Positions 17,650-26,003 of a DNA stretch of 64,000 bases are shown piece by piece. The DNA lies in contig NZ_LXIE01000004.1 in NCBI RefSeq assembly GCF_001641085.1, forward strand, positions 45,131 to 109,130. Reading direction: 5' to 3'. This DNA is from Aequorivita soesokkakensis. Its GTDB lineage: Bacteria; Bacteroidota; Bacteroidia; Flavobacteriales; Flavobacteriaceae. A model generated the notes under the pieces. It saw nothing but the letters and a program-made list of their open reading frames with translations. It had not been told where the DNA came from and made no database searches. Numbering within the stretch: position 1 is the stretch's first letter; each line of letters starts with the position of its first letter. The position numbers and the translations under genes are program-made.

Positions 17650-18251
17650 TGTTTCCCAAAATCTTTCACTCCCGCTTCAATTCTGATTAAAAGATCATTT
17701 TCCTTTGGCGGAATGGGGCAAGAAAAACGAGCACTATAGGCACAGTATGGATTATAGGCTTTGTTGAAATCTATATTAATTGTATTCCCTTCCGGAATAC
17801 GTTGGTCCAAAAATCTGCCGCCTCCGTAGGAACCGTCCCCACTGGTTAAATCTGTAAACGGAAGGAACAAATAATCTTCATAACCCGGTTCATCGTATGG
17901 CTGTGTGCTTTTGAAAAGGTTCAGCACAAAATCCTTTCCTTCCAAAGAAAAATGGGCTTCGCCATATTTAACATATTCCGGAGTTCGCGAAGTGGTTGTT
18001 GGCATCAGAAAAGGTTTTTCATCTGGTGTGCGAATAAATTGCGCTTCAACAATAAATTTTTCAGTGATTGGGTAAAATTCCAAACCGTGAAAATCTTTAA
18101 AATCCTCAGGCTCCAAAATCGTGGTTTCGGGATTGCTGAATTCTTCATTCAGTTCTATTTGTGCGGCTTTGCTTTCAGAAATAAGAGCTTCGTCCTGCGC
18201 GGAAACAACAATACTTAAAAGCAAAAACGAAAGAAAAAATAAATTCTTCAT
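17646..18251 (-). CDS. DUF1684 secreted protein
   Basis: A 201-residue protein with a signal peptide (MKNLFFLSFLLLSIVVSAQ). The DUF1684 core covers about residues 45-200, with HGLEFYPITEKFIVEAQF, YGEAHFSLEGKDFVLNLF, FLPFTDLTSGDGSYGGGRFLD and the terminal YNPYCAYSARFSCPIPP followed by N-x-L-x-I-R-I-E-A-G. Members are widespread, and some are annotated only as conserved domain proteins; the function is not established. Monocistronic and convergent with crcB (4-nt overlap). Confidence 0.88.
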   Translation of the reverse strand: MKNLFFLSFLLLSIVVSAQDEALISESKAAQIELNEEFSNPETTILEPEDFKDFHGLEFYPITEKFIVEAQFIRTPDEKPFLMPTTTSRTPEYVKYGEAHFSLEGKDFVLNLFKSTQPYDEPGYEDYLFLPFTDLTSGDGSYGGGRFLDQRIPEGNTINIDFNKAYNPYCAYSARFSCPIPPKENDLLIRIEAGVKDFGKH

Positions 18252-18326
18252 GATTAGTTTTTAGTAAAAATAGAAAACAATTCCATACTTCATAATTATT
18301 TCTATTTTTGGGCAAAACAAAATTTT

Positions 18327-19025
18327 ATGAAATTTAAATTTTTACTATTCACCCTTTTTGTTGCTATTGGCACCCAATTTTCAGTTGCACAACATATTAG
18401 ACTTGACAAAAAGGAAATGTCGTTTTTAGCTTCTCAGCAAAAAGTAAATGTAATTTTTACTTATGAGGATCTTCATTTCAATGCCGATAATTTTACAGAG
18501 AGTGAATTTCTTGATTATATAAAGAAAAAAATAGAAGGAAAATTAAATCTGGAAGAAGCTTTGGATTGGGAACAAAAACATCTCACTGCCAAAGACTCTA
18601 TTTATCCTAAAATTTTTGTTGCTTCATTAAATAATCGCATCAAAAATTATGACCATCCCATAGAATTTGTTTGGAATGATCCCTCCATAAAATATACAAT
18701 GAAGGTTCAAACGGACTGGATGTATTTTGGTTACGACGCTGGAATAGCGCAACAACCTGCAAAAGCAAACCTTAAAATTTATTTTTATGAAACCTCAAAT
18801 CCTGATACTATTATTTCACAAATTGATGTAGAAAGAGCCGAGGGTTTTGATGTTGTTGGTAATCTTTCATTTACTCCAAATGTTGGAATAACCTCAACGA
18901 ATTGGGTGGAAGAATTTTTAAAAGCAAATGAAGATTATCCAAAACCGAGCCTTATCAGAATGGGGAATATGTATGACAAAGCGGCTGTTAGGTTTGGGAT
19001 GACTTTAAAAAGAGTTTTGGATTAA
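18327..19025 (+). CDS. Secreted protein of unknown family, tandem paralogue A
   Basis: A 232-residue protein with a signal peptide ending near SVAQ (residue 21). It is clearly related to the next gene: both share YEDLHFNADN / FNDLHFNADN around residue 50, a helical segment FxxxI..KI...LN, and WMYFGYDA / WMYFGYQA in the second half, and both end in GMTLKRVL / GLSLKKVV. No known catalytic motif is visible. A TATTTTTG box at 18303-18310 lies 16 nt before the start, without a clear -33 element. I do not recognise the family. Confidence 0.75.
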   Translation: MKFKFLLFTLFVAIGTQFSVAQHIRLDKKEMSFLASQQKVNVIFTYEDLHFNADNFTESEFLDYIKKKIEGKLNLEEALDWEQKHLTAKDSIYPKIFVASLNNRIKNYDHPIEFVWNDPSIKYTMKVQTDWMYFGYDAGIAQQPAKANLKIYFYETSNPDTIISQIDVERAEGFDVVGNLSFTPNVGITSTNWVEEFLKANEDYPKPSLIRMGNMYDKAAVRFGMTLKRVLD

Positions 19026-19036
19026 TAGTCAAAACC

Positions 19037-19663
19037 ATGAAAATTAAATATCTGTTGCCATTTTTAATATTCTTTTTTGCATCTATAAGCCTTAATGCCC
19101 AATGGGTAAAATTTAATAAGAAAGAGCTCGCTTTTTTGAAAAATGTAGATACCGTTTCGGTTCATATAACATTTAATGATTTGCATTTCAATGCTGATAA
19201 TTTGAACGAAAATGATTTTTTGGAACATATAACGCAAAAAATTAATAAACACCTAAACCATACGGAGGCAGAAAATTGGAAAGCGGAATATTATAATTCT
19301 AAAAGGGAATTTTGGCCAAAAGCTTTTGTAAATACTTTGAATGAAACCACTGCTCTTTATAAAAATGCTCCCGTATTTGTTTTGAATAAACCAAACGCTA
19401 AATATGAACTACGTGTAAATGCTTTTTGGATGTATTTTGGCTATCAGGCTATAGCACATACAGAGCCAGCAAAATTGCATCTTTCCATGGATTTAAGCGA
19501 AGTTGAATCAAAAAAAATTATTAGTAGTTTACGCATTAAAGAAACTCTCGGTTTAGTGGTTCCAAAACCGGAATTCCCAAAGGTTAGTTTGAAAAGTATG
19601 GAAAATGCTTTTGAAAGAGCTGCTGAAAATTTAGGCTTATCGCTAAAAAAAGTTGTTAAGTAA
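19037..19663 (+). CDS. Secreted protein of unknown family, tandem paralogue B
   Basis: A 208-residue exported protein (signal peptide to about LNAQ, residue 22), separated by 11 nt from its paralogue and probably co-transcribed. It shares the DLHFNADN and WMYFGY motifs and the C-terminal amphipathic helix (FERAAENLGLSLKKVV). It is 24 residues shorter, mostly by loss of the loop before the C-terminal helix. The pair looks like a local duplication that has diverged a good deal. Its 3' end (19653-19655) contains the -33 element of the next promoter. Confidence 0.75.
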   Translation: MKIKYLLPFLIFFFASISLNAQWVKFNKKELAFLKNVDTVSVHITFNDLHFNADNLNENDFLEHITQKINKHLNHTEAENWKAEYYNSKREFWPKAFVNTLNETTALYKNAPVFVLNKPNAKYELRVNAFWMYFGYQAIAHTEPAKLHLSMDLSEVESKKIISSLRIKETLGLVVPKPEFPKVSLKSMENAFERAAENLGLSLKKVVK

Positions 19664-19685
19664 CAAGTATTTTTCACTACATTTG
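19653..19685 (+). promoter_or_regulatory. Promoter for the MFS leader transcript
   Basis: TTG (19653-19655), 22 nt spacer, TACATTTG (19678-19685). This matches the Bacteroidota TTG / TAnnTTTG consensus. It overlaps the stop codon of the preceding gene. Transcription would start about 10-15 nt before a 24-codon reading frame, upstream of a terminator and the MFS gene. Confidence 0.65.
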
Positions 19686-19703
19686 GTTTCAAATTAAAGA
19701 AAA

Positions 19704-19778
19704 ATGAAAAATAGAACATACACCAGTCAACCAACCCAGGTCATTTCTAAAAAGAAATGTCGGCGATGTATGTATTGA
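19704..19778 (+). CDS. Possible 24-codon leader peptide
   Basis: ATG at 19704 opens a 24-codon frame (MKNRTYTSQPTQ, then VISKKKCRRCMY, stop TGA). It begins about 19 nt after a consensus -7 box. Near its end it has a basic run and two cysteines, with the Arg codons CGG and CGA in a row. A small hairpin (CATTTCT 19742-19748 / AGAAATG 19753-19759) lies inside the frame. It is followed by a terminator and then the MFS gene. This arrangement resembles a translated attenuator leader. Whether it is translated is not shown by the sequence. Confidence 0.4.
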   Translation: MKNRTYTSQPTQVISKKKCRRCMY

Positions 19779-19810
19779 TTATATAGAAATAAATTTATTC
19801 AATATAAAAA

Positions 19811-19842
19811 CGTCCCGGCCAAAACCGGGACGTTTTACTTTT
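19811..19842 (+). terminator. Strong hairpin just ahead of the MFS gene
   Basis: CGTCCCGG (19811-19818) and CCGGGACG (19825-19832) form a GC-rich 8-bp stem with a 6-nt loop and a TTTTACTTTT tail. Only 26 nt separate it from the MFS ATG, so a full -33/-7 promoter does not fit between them. It is either an ordinary terminator for the upstream pair or a conditional attenuator of the MFS gene. Confidence 0.85.
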
Positions 19843-19858
19843 ATACCACCAACCAACG

Positions 19859-21082
19859 ATGAAAAAAATTTACACCAATTATTTAGCAAACTTTCGGGGT
19901 CTCTCCCGGGAAATTTGGCTATTGTCTTTGGTGACCTTCATCAATCGTGCTGGGGCAATGGTAATTCCATTTTTGTCACTATACCTTATAAATGTTGAAG
20001 GATTCAGTTTACCGCAAGTGGGCTGGATTATGTCTTGCTTTGGGCTGGGGTCATTATTTGGAACTTTTATTGGAGGCAGATTAACAGATTCCATTGGTTT
20101 TTACAAAGTTATTCTCGTCAGTCTTTTTATGGGGGGTGTGGGTTTTATTTTGTTGCAATTCATAAATACTTTTTACGGATTTTGTATTGGCATATTTTTA
20201 TTGACATTAATGGCAGATGCCGGCCGGCCGGCCATTTTTGTTGCGGCTGATGCGTATAGTAAGCCAGGAAATATAACCCGAAGTATTGCTTTGATACGGC
20301 TGGCAATAAATTTGGGATTCTCAATAGGTCCATTGATTGGGGGATTGATTATTGCAAATATTAATTATACTTCCCTTTTTTGGATTGATGGACTTACATG
20401 CATGATTGCATCTTTAGGGGTGTTCCTGCTATTAAAACCTAAAAAACAAAAAGACCCACTACTTGAAAAGCTCATTATAATAAAAGAAGGAGTACCGCCA
20501 TATTTAAACAAGCTTTTTATGGTTTTTTTCATAATTATGGTGGCGTACAGTCTTGCGTTTGTTCAATATTTTTCGGTGATGCCAGTGTATTATGAAAAAG
20601 TACATTTTCTTTCAGAAGATGTTATAGGGTGGCTTTTGTTTATAAACGGAGCAACGATTGTTCTTTTTGAAATGCCTTTGATTGCTTGGTTGGACCGAAA
20701 AAAAATATCAAAAACCATGGCAACATTTTGGGGTATTTTCTTTTTGGGCCTCAGTTTTCTTGTTTTGAATCTTTCAAGTTGGGGCGGTGTGCTAATAATC
20801 GCTATGTTTCTTATGACTTTGGGAGAAATGATTGGATTTCCATTTTCAAATGCACTTGCTCTGGAAATGTCACCCAAGGGAAGAAAAGGTAGCTATATGG
20901 CATTGTACAGTATGAGTTTCAGTTTTGCGCATTTAATTGGGCATAACGGCGGAATGAATATGGTTAATAGTTTTGGGTATTTTAATACCTGGACAATCTT
21001 TTCCATTTTCCTTCTTTTATTGGCGTTGCTAACTATTTGGCTGTATTTTTTATTGAAGAAATCTGAAACAAAAAATATTTAA
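19859..21082 (+). CDS. MFS transporter (DHA/drug-efflux type)
   Basis: A 407-residue major facilitator with about 12 hydrophobic segments. Motif A-like GGRLTDSIGFYKV lies in the loop between helices 2 and 3. Motif C-like SIGPLIGGLIIAN follows helix 5, which points to an antiporter of the multidrug group. The loop of basic residues KPKKQKDPLLEK marks the middle of the protein. The substrate is unknown. The gene is preceded by a promoter, a short reading frame and a terminator hairpin. It ends 2 nt from the opposing small membrane-protein gene. Confidence 0.88.
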   Translation: MKKIYTNYLANFRGLSREIWLLSLVTFINRAGAMVIPFLSLYLINVEGFSLPQVGWIMSCFGLGSLFGTFIGGRLTDSIGFYKVILVSLFMGGVGFILLQFINTFYGFCIGIFLLTLMADAGRPAIFVAADAYSKPGNITRSIALIRLAINLGFSIGPLIGGLIIANINYTSLFWIDGLTCMIASLGVFLLLKPKKQKDPLLEKLIIIKEGVPPYLNKLFMVFFIIMVAYSLAFVQYFSVMPVYYEKVHFLSEDVIGWLLFINGATIVLFEMPLIAWLDRKKISKTMATFWGIFFLGLSFLVLNLSSWGGVLIIAMFLMTLGEMIGFPFSNALALEMSPKGRKGSYMALYSMSFSFAHLIGHNGGMNMVNSFGYFNTWTIFSIFLLLLALLTIWLYFLLKKSETKNI

Positions 21083-21084
21083 AT

Positions 21085-21288
21085 CTAACTTTTAATACTG
21101 GGCTTTTTATTGTTATTCCTTTTTTTCCTGCTTATAATAACGGCATCGAGACAGGAAATCATTAGTGCTATTCCAGCGAAAAGACAAATTATTCTAATAG
21201 CGGTGTCTCCTGGGAATTCCAAACCTGTAAATCCTAAAAGTGCTGAAGAGATTGTTATTATCAAAAAATGTATGGTATAGTTTTTCAT
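21085..21288 (-). CDS. Small membrane protein, DUF1328/YtjA-like
   Basis: A 67-residue protein with two hydrophobic helices (about 7-27, FLIITISSALLGFTGLEFPG, and 29-50, AIRIICLFAGIALMISCL) and a very basic tail (RKKRNNNKKPS). The pattern of helix, LLGFTGL turn and second helix recalls DUF1328 (YtjA) proteins, although it is divergent. Function unknown. It lies between the convergent MFS gene and the Lrp regulator. A 101-nt gap before the regulator holds nothing I can name. Confidence 0.6.
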   Translation of the reverse strand: MKNYTIHFLIITISSALLGFTGLEFPGDTAIRIICLFAGIALMISCLDAVIISRKKRNNNKKPSIKS

Positions 21289-21389
21289 GGCTATTTATTT
21301 TAGAATTTTTTTCCATTTAAAGATAACTCCAACTAAAATTTTAAACTCTTAAAAAGAAACCAATTACCAGATTTTTAACATTGCAAAAA

Positions 21390-21833
21390 TTATTTCAAAG
21401 GCTTTAAATCATTGTTTTTAACTACGTGTGAAAGCACAATCTGTGTCTTGGTTTCACCATAAACAATTAACTGGTCAATAAATGTTTCCAGATGCTTTTG
21501 GTTTTTAAGAACTACTTCCATCACAATATTTTCGTTTCCAGTGATACGGTAACAATTTAAAACTTCATCGTAGGTTTTTACGATTTCAAGAAAGGGCTTT
21601 AGTTTTCCCATAAAAGCTCGAAGTGTAATGATGGCCTTAAACTGATATCCAGCTTCAAAAGGTGAAACAACCGTAAAGTAACCATTGATAACACCGGAAT
21701 CTTCCATCTTTTTTATGCGCTCTGAAACGGCAGGTGAACTAATGCCTACTTGCCTTCCAATCTCTGTATTGGGTTGTCGTGCGTTTTTCTGAAGACAATT
21801 CAGTATTTTCCAATTTAAAGTATCTATGCTCAT
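21390..21833 (-). CDS. Lrp/AsnC family transcriptional regulator
   Basis: A 147-residue regulator. The N-terminal winged HTH covers residues about 5-60 (LNWKILNCLQKNARQPNTEI, then SSPAVSERIKKMEDSGVI). The C-terminal RAM/AsnC ligand-binding domain covers about 65-140, including CYRITGNENIVMEVV, which lies at the ligand and oligomer interface. Lrp-type proteins usually control amino-acid metabolism or transport; no obvious target gene is adjacent except the unknown divergent gene. Its upstream region has a -7 box (21872-21879) and a perfect ACTTTAAAGT palindrome (21887-21896), suggesting autoregulation. Confidence 0.93.
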   Translation of the reverse strand: MSIDTLNWKILNCLQKNARQPNTEIGRQVGISSPAVSERIKKMEDSGVINGYFTVVSPFEAGYQFKAIITLRAFMGKLKPFLEIVKTYDEVLNCYRITGNENIVMEVVLKNQKHLETFIDQLIVYGETKTQIVLSHVVKNNDLKPLK

Positions 21834-21871
21834 ATTAAAGTTAAAAAATAAAATTAACGTATTATTTAAAG

Positions 21872-21931
21872 CAAATATATCAATTTACTTTAAAGTATAT
21901 TGTGCAAAACCAATGCTTCTGAGTAAATTTG
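21872..21931. promoter_or_regulatory. Divergent promoter region with a central palindrome
   Basis: On the minus strand TATATTTG (21872-21879) faces the Lrp gene. On the plus strand TTG (21900-21902), 21 nt, TAAATTTG (21924-21931) faces the 131-residue protein gene. The perfect palindrome ACTTTAAAGT (21887-21896) lies between the two and close to both. It is a good candidate operator for the Lrp-family protein. Confidence 0.55.
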
Positions 21932-21957
21932 ATACGCTTTAAAAAAAGAAAAGAAAA

Positions 21958-22353
21958 ATGTCGCCCCACTCTTTCGGAAACAATCCGCATTCGCCTTTAT
22001 ATAAAAAGGCCCAGGAAATATTTACATTATCCAGACATATTTCCTTTTATTTAAGTCACGATTTAGCCTATCTTCAAAGAAATGGCAAAGAAGACACGAA
22101 CATATATTTTACGGGCGATATTGTGCAACAATCCGTTTCGCTTGCACCACAAATACTAAAAGCGGAAAGCCAATCTTTTTCTGAAGAAAAACACAAGTAT
22201 GCCGCATCAGTTATGCGCCTGTCAAACCTGCTTTATAAAAATTGTGAACGATTAGAAAAGGTTAACAGCAACGGGAAGGATTTTCTGCCATTGCTTCGCA
22301 AAGAGCTTAAAAAATTTAGAAAACTTCAACACACCTGGAGGTTAACACTCTAA
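21958..22353 (+). CDS. Helical protein of unknown function, divergent from Lrp gene
   Basis: A 131-residue soluble protein without a signal peptide. It is predicted to be nearly all alpha-helical, with repeated polar/hydrophobic patterns (SPLYKKAQEIFTLSRHISFY, AASVMRLSNLLYKNCERLEK, LPLLRKELKKFRKLQHTWRL). It has features of a small helical-bundle protein, but no family is recognised. It faces the Lrp gene across a shared regulatory region, so it may be the regulator's target. A good promoter lies upstream. The convergent IcmF gene ends 62 nt further on. Confidence 0.7.
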   Translation: MSPHSFGNNPHSPLYKKAQEIFTLSRHISFYLSHDLAYLQRNGKEDTNIYFTGDIVQQSVSLAPQILKAESQSFSEEKHKYAASVMRLSNLLYKNCERLEKVNSNGKDFLPLLRKELKKFRKLQHTWRLTL

Positions 22354-22414
22354 ATTTCAAAACTGTAATCTCTTAAAATTCAAGTCCATTTATTTAAAAT
22401 TCTTCAACCGATTT

Positions 22415-25400
22415 TTACATATTTCTTCTATATTGTCCGCCTACTTCAAAAAGCGCTTCCGTTATCTGTCCCAAAGAACAAACTTTAGTCGCTTCCATTA
22501 ATTGTTCAAACATATTTTCATTATGAATGGCCGCAGCCTTTACTTTTTCTATTGAGGCCGTCGCGCTCTCTGTATATATTTTATGAAGGTTTTTTAATGT
22601 TTCAATCTGTACCATTTTTTCCTCTTCCGTAGCTCGGATAACCTCCGCTGGAAGAACCGTTGGGGAACCTTTACTGCTTAAAAAGGTATTTACGCCAATA
22701 ATCGGGAAATCACCGTTATGTTTTAAAGTTTCATAATAAAGACTCTCTTCCTGAATCTTACTGCGCTGGTACATTGTTTCCATAGCGCCCAAAACCCCAC
22801 CGCGTTCAGTAATGCTATCAAATTCTTTCAAAACCGCCTCTTCAACAAGATCGGTTAATTCTTCGATGATGAAAGAACCTTGAATTGGATTTTCGTTTTT
22901 TGCGAGTCCCAACTCTTTATTTATAATCAATTGAATGGCCATGGCACGGCGAACACTTTCCTCTGTTGGGGTTGTGATAGCTTCATCATAAGCATTTGTA
23001 TGTAAGGAATTGCAATTGTCATAAATTGCATACAATGCTTGAAGCGTAGTTCGAATGTCGTTAAAATCAATTTCCTGGGCATGCAGGGAACGCCCTGATG
23101 TTTGAATATGATATTTTAGCATTTGCGCTCTTGGGTTTGCACCGTATTTTTCCTTTAGTGCCTTCGCCCATATTTTACGGGCAACACGACCAATTACTGC
23201 ATATTCCGGATCAATTCCATTACTGAAGAAAAAAGAAAGGTTTGGTCCAAATTCATTGATGTCCATACCACGACTCAAGTAATATTCCACATAAGTGAAA
23301 CCGTTTGAAAGCGTAAAAGCCAATTGGGTGATTGGGTTTGCACCAGCTTCTGCAATGTGATAACCACTAATAGAAACAGAGTAAAAATTTCGAACTTTTT
23401 TCTCAATAAAATATTCCTGCACATCCCCCATCAATCGAAGCGCAAATTCTGTAGAAAATATACAAGTATTCTGTGCTTGGTCTTCCTTTAAAATATCAGC
23501 TTGTACGGTACCGCGAACTTGTTGAAGGGTTTCAAATTTAATTTTATTATAAACTTCAGCCTCCAAAACTTGGTCGCCGGTTACGCCAAGCAGCATCAGC
23601 CCTAATCCGTTGTTACTTTCTGGAAGATCGCCGTGATATTTTGGGCGTTCAATTCCTTTTTCTTTATAAATTTTGTTGATTTTCTTTTCAACTTCACTTT
23701 CCAAACCATTTTCCAAAATATACTTTTCGCAATTTTGATCAATAGCAGCATTCATAAAAAAGCCAAGCAACATAGGCGCCGGACCATTAATGGTCATACT
23801 TACCGAAGTCATTGGGTGGCTTAAGTCAAAACCTGAATAAAGTTTTTTGGCATCATCAAGGCAACAGATAGAAACGCCTGCGTTCCCTATTTTTCCATAA
23901 ATGTCGGGACGTAGATCTGGATCGTTTCCGTATAGTGTTACGCTATCAAAAGCCGTGGAAAGCCTCTTTGCCGGAAGCCCTAAACTTACATAATGAAAAC
24001 GCCGATTTGTTCTTTCAGGCCCACCTTCTCCAGCAAACATTCGCGCAGGATCTTCGCCCGTTCTTTTGAAAGGATAAAGCCCCGAAGTATAGGGAAACTC
24101 CCCTGGAACATTCTCTTGAAGTGTCCATTTTAAAATATCACCCCAAGCTTGATATTTGGGCAATGCTACTTTTGGTATTTGGGTGTGGGAAAGCGACTCG
24201 GTATGGGTATCAATATTTATTTCCTTTCCACGTACCTTAAAGGTGTAAATCGGGTTTTTGTATTTATTCAGTTTATCTCCCCAAGCTGTAATTATTTCCC
24301 AATTATAGGGATCTAAATTTAGTTTTTCACGATCAAATTCAGCGAGCAGAAGCTTTAATAAATCCTTGTTTTTTTCTGAAGCAGAAATTGATTCGGAAAC
24401 AATTCCCGCTTTATCGAGTTGTGGCATTTTCCCAGAAATGGATTCGATGGTTTTGAAAATTCCATAAAGCCGTTGTGCTACTTCCCCTTGCTCAGCAGCC
24501 TTTTTATCGTAAGCTCTGTTGTTTTCCGAAATTTCTGAAAGATAGCGCGTTCGCGAAGGCGGGATCACAAAAACCTTTTCTTCCATTTCTTCCGAAACAT
24601 GGAAATCACTTTTAAGATCTGCTTCAGTTTTTTCAACAATCCCATTCATTACCGCCTTATAGAGTTTGTTCATTCCCGGGTCGTTGAACTGTGAAGCTAT
24701 AGTACCATAAACAGGGAGTTCATCTTGAGGTGTTTCCCAAAGTTGATGGTTGCGCACATATTGTTTTTTTACATCACGGAGCGCATCGAGCGAACCGCGT
24801 TTATCAAATTTATTAATTGCCACAAGATCGGCGAAATCCAGCATATCAATCTTTTCAAGCTGTGTGGCTGCGCCAAATTCAGGTGTCATTACATATAATG
24901 AAACATCACTGTGTTCAAGAATTTCGGTATCGCTCTGCCCTATTCCGGAAGTTTCAAGGATAATCAAATCATATTCCGCAGCTTTTAAAACCTCAATAGC
25001 TTCCGAAACATATTTTGAAAGTGCCAGATTGCTTTGGCGCGTTGCCAAGCTTCGCATATAAACTCTTGGCGAATTTATTGCATTCATTCGAATTCTATCG
25101 CCCAACAAAGCGCCTCCGGTTTTCCTTTTGGAAGGATCTACGGAAACAATTCCAATTGTCTTCTTCGGAAAATCTATTAAAAATCTTCGCACCAATTCAT
25201 CAACCAATGATGACTTTCCAGCACCTCCGGTTCCCGTAATTCCCAAAACTGGCGTTTTTACCTTTTCGTTTTTGATATGGATTTTCTGAAGCGTTTCCTT
25301 TGCAACCTCGGGAAAATTTTCGGCAGAAGAAATAATTCGCGCAATGGCACCCATTTCCTTATTAGGTAATTTTGAAAGTTCACCATTTAATGTATCACCT

Positions 25401-25840
25401 ATCGCAAAATCAGATTGCTCCACTAAATCGTTTATCATTCCCTGCAGCCCCATTTCACGTCCATCATCCGGAGCATATATTCTAGTAATGCCATAATCCA
25501 TTAATTCCTTAATTTCAGAAGGAAGGATAACGCCGCCACCGCCGCCAAATATCTTTATGTGTCCCGCTCCTTTTTCCTGCAACAAGTCATACATATATTT
25601 AAAATACTCATTGTGGCCACCTTGATAGGAAGTCATAGCTATTGCGTTTGCATCTTCCTGAATGGCAGTATTAACAACTTCTTCCACACTGCGATCGTGG
25701 CCAAGGTGGATAACCTCTACTCCGGTAGATTGGATAATACGGCGCATAATATTTATTGCGGCATCGTGCCCATCAAAAAGAGAAGCAGCCGTAACAATAC
25801 GTACTTTATGTTTTGGTTTATAGGGAGTTATTTGTCGCAT
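22415..25840 (-). CDS. icmF: Fused B12-dependent acyl-CoA mutase IcmF
   Basis: A 1141-residue fusion with the IcmF layout. Residues about 10-140 bind B12 (DGHDAA at 23-28 with the base-off His25). Residues about 190-420 form a MeaI-type G-protein chaperone (GTGGAGKS 203-210, NKFD 343-346). Residues about 540-1100 form the mutase TIM barrel, with catalytic His in [14 protein letters not shown]. It isomerises a branched or methylmalonyl-type acyl-CoA using adenosylcobalamin. The substrate-position residues as I align them are Tyr589 (GLYPFKR) and Gln790 (AQNTCIF); canonical IcmF has Phe and Gln. Monocistronic; a TAAATTTG box lies at 25867-25874 on the minus strand. Confidence 0.93.
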   Translation of the reverse strand: MRQITPYKPKHKVRIVTAASLFDGHDAAINIMRRIIQSTGVEVIHLGHDRSVEEVVNTAIQEDANAIAMTSYQGGHNEYFKYMYDLLQEKGAGHIKIFGGGGGVILPSEIKELMDYGITRIYAPDDGREMGLQGMINDLVEQSDFAIGDTLNGELSKLPNKEMGAIARIISSAENFPEVAKETLQKIHIKNEKVKTPVLGITGTGGAGKSSLVDELVRRFLIDFPKKTIGIVSVDPSKRKTGGALLGDRIRMNAINSPRVYMRSLATRQSNLALSKYVSEAIEVLKAAEYDLIILETSGIGQSDTEILEHSDVSLYVMTPEFGAATQLEKIDMLDFADLVAINKFDKRGSLDALRDVKKQYVRNHQLWETPQDELPVYGTIASQFNDPGMNKLYKAVMNGIVEKTEADLKSDFHVSEEMEEKVFVIPPSRTRYLSEISENNRAYDKKAAEQGEVAQRLYGIFKTIESISGKMPQLDKAGIVSESISASEKNKDLLKLLLAEFDREKLNLDPYNWEIITAWGDKLNKYKNPIYTFKVRGKEINIDTHTESLSHTQIPKVALPKYQAWGDILKWTLQENVPGEFPYTSGLYPFKRTGEDPARMFAGEGGPERTNRRFHYVSLGLPAKRLSTAFDSVTLYGNDPDLRPDIYGKIGNAGVSICCLDDAKKLYSGFDLSHPMTSVSMTINGPAPMLLGFFMNAAIDQNCEKYILENGLESEVEKKINKIYKEKGIERPKYHGDLPESNNGLGLMLLGVTGDQVLEAEVYNKIKFETLQQVRGTVQADILKEDQAQNTCIFSTEFALRLMGDVQEYFIEKKVRNFYSVSISGYHIAEAGANPITQLAFTLSNGFTYVEYYLSRGMDINEFGPNLSFFFSNGIDPEYAVIGRVARKIWAKALKEKYGANPRAQMLKYHIQTSGRSLHAQEIDFNDIRTTLQALYAIYDNCNSLHTNAYDEAITTPTEESVRRAMAIQLIINKELGLAKNENPIQGSFIIEELTDLVEEAVLKEFDSITERGGVLGAMETMYQRSKIQEESLYYETLKHNGDFPIIGVNTFLSSKGSPTVLPAEVIRATEEEKMVQIETLKNLHKIYTESATASIEKVKAAAIHNENMFEQLMEATKVCSLGQITEALFEVGGQYRRNM

Positions 25841-25939
25841 GGAATATTTCTTAAAATAATAAAACGCAAATTTAAGGAAAAGCTAACGAACATAATGCTT
25901 TAAGTGGAGAAGGATGTAAAAAATATTTTATTTAGAGCC

Positions 25940-25969
25940 TTGCTTTTTTTTATAATTTTTGTATATTGC
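25940..25969 (+). promoter_or_regulatory. Promoter of the T9SS-sorted protein gene
   Basis: TTG (25940-25942), 19-nt T-rich spacer, TATATTGC (25962-25969). This fits the Bacteroidota promoter with one mismatch in the -7 box. The distance to the ATG at 26004 is 34 nt. Confidence 0.6.
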
Positions 25970-26003
25970 ACACTCAATATTAAACAATTAAAAATTTAAC
26001 ATT

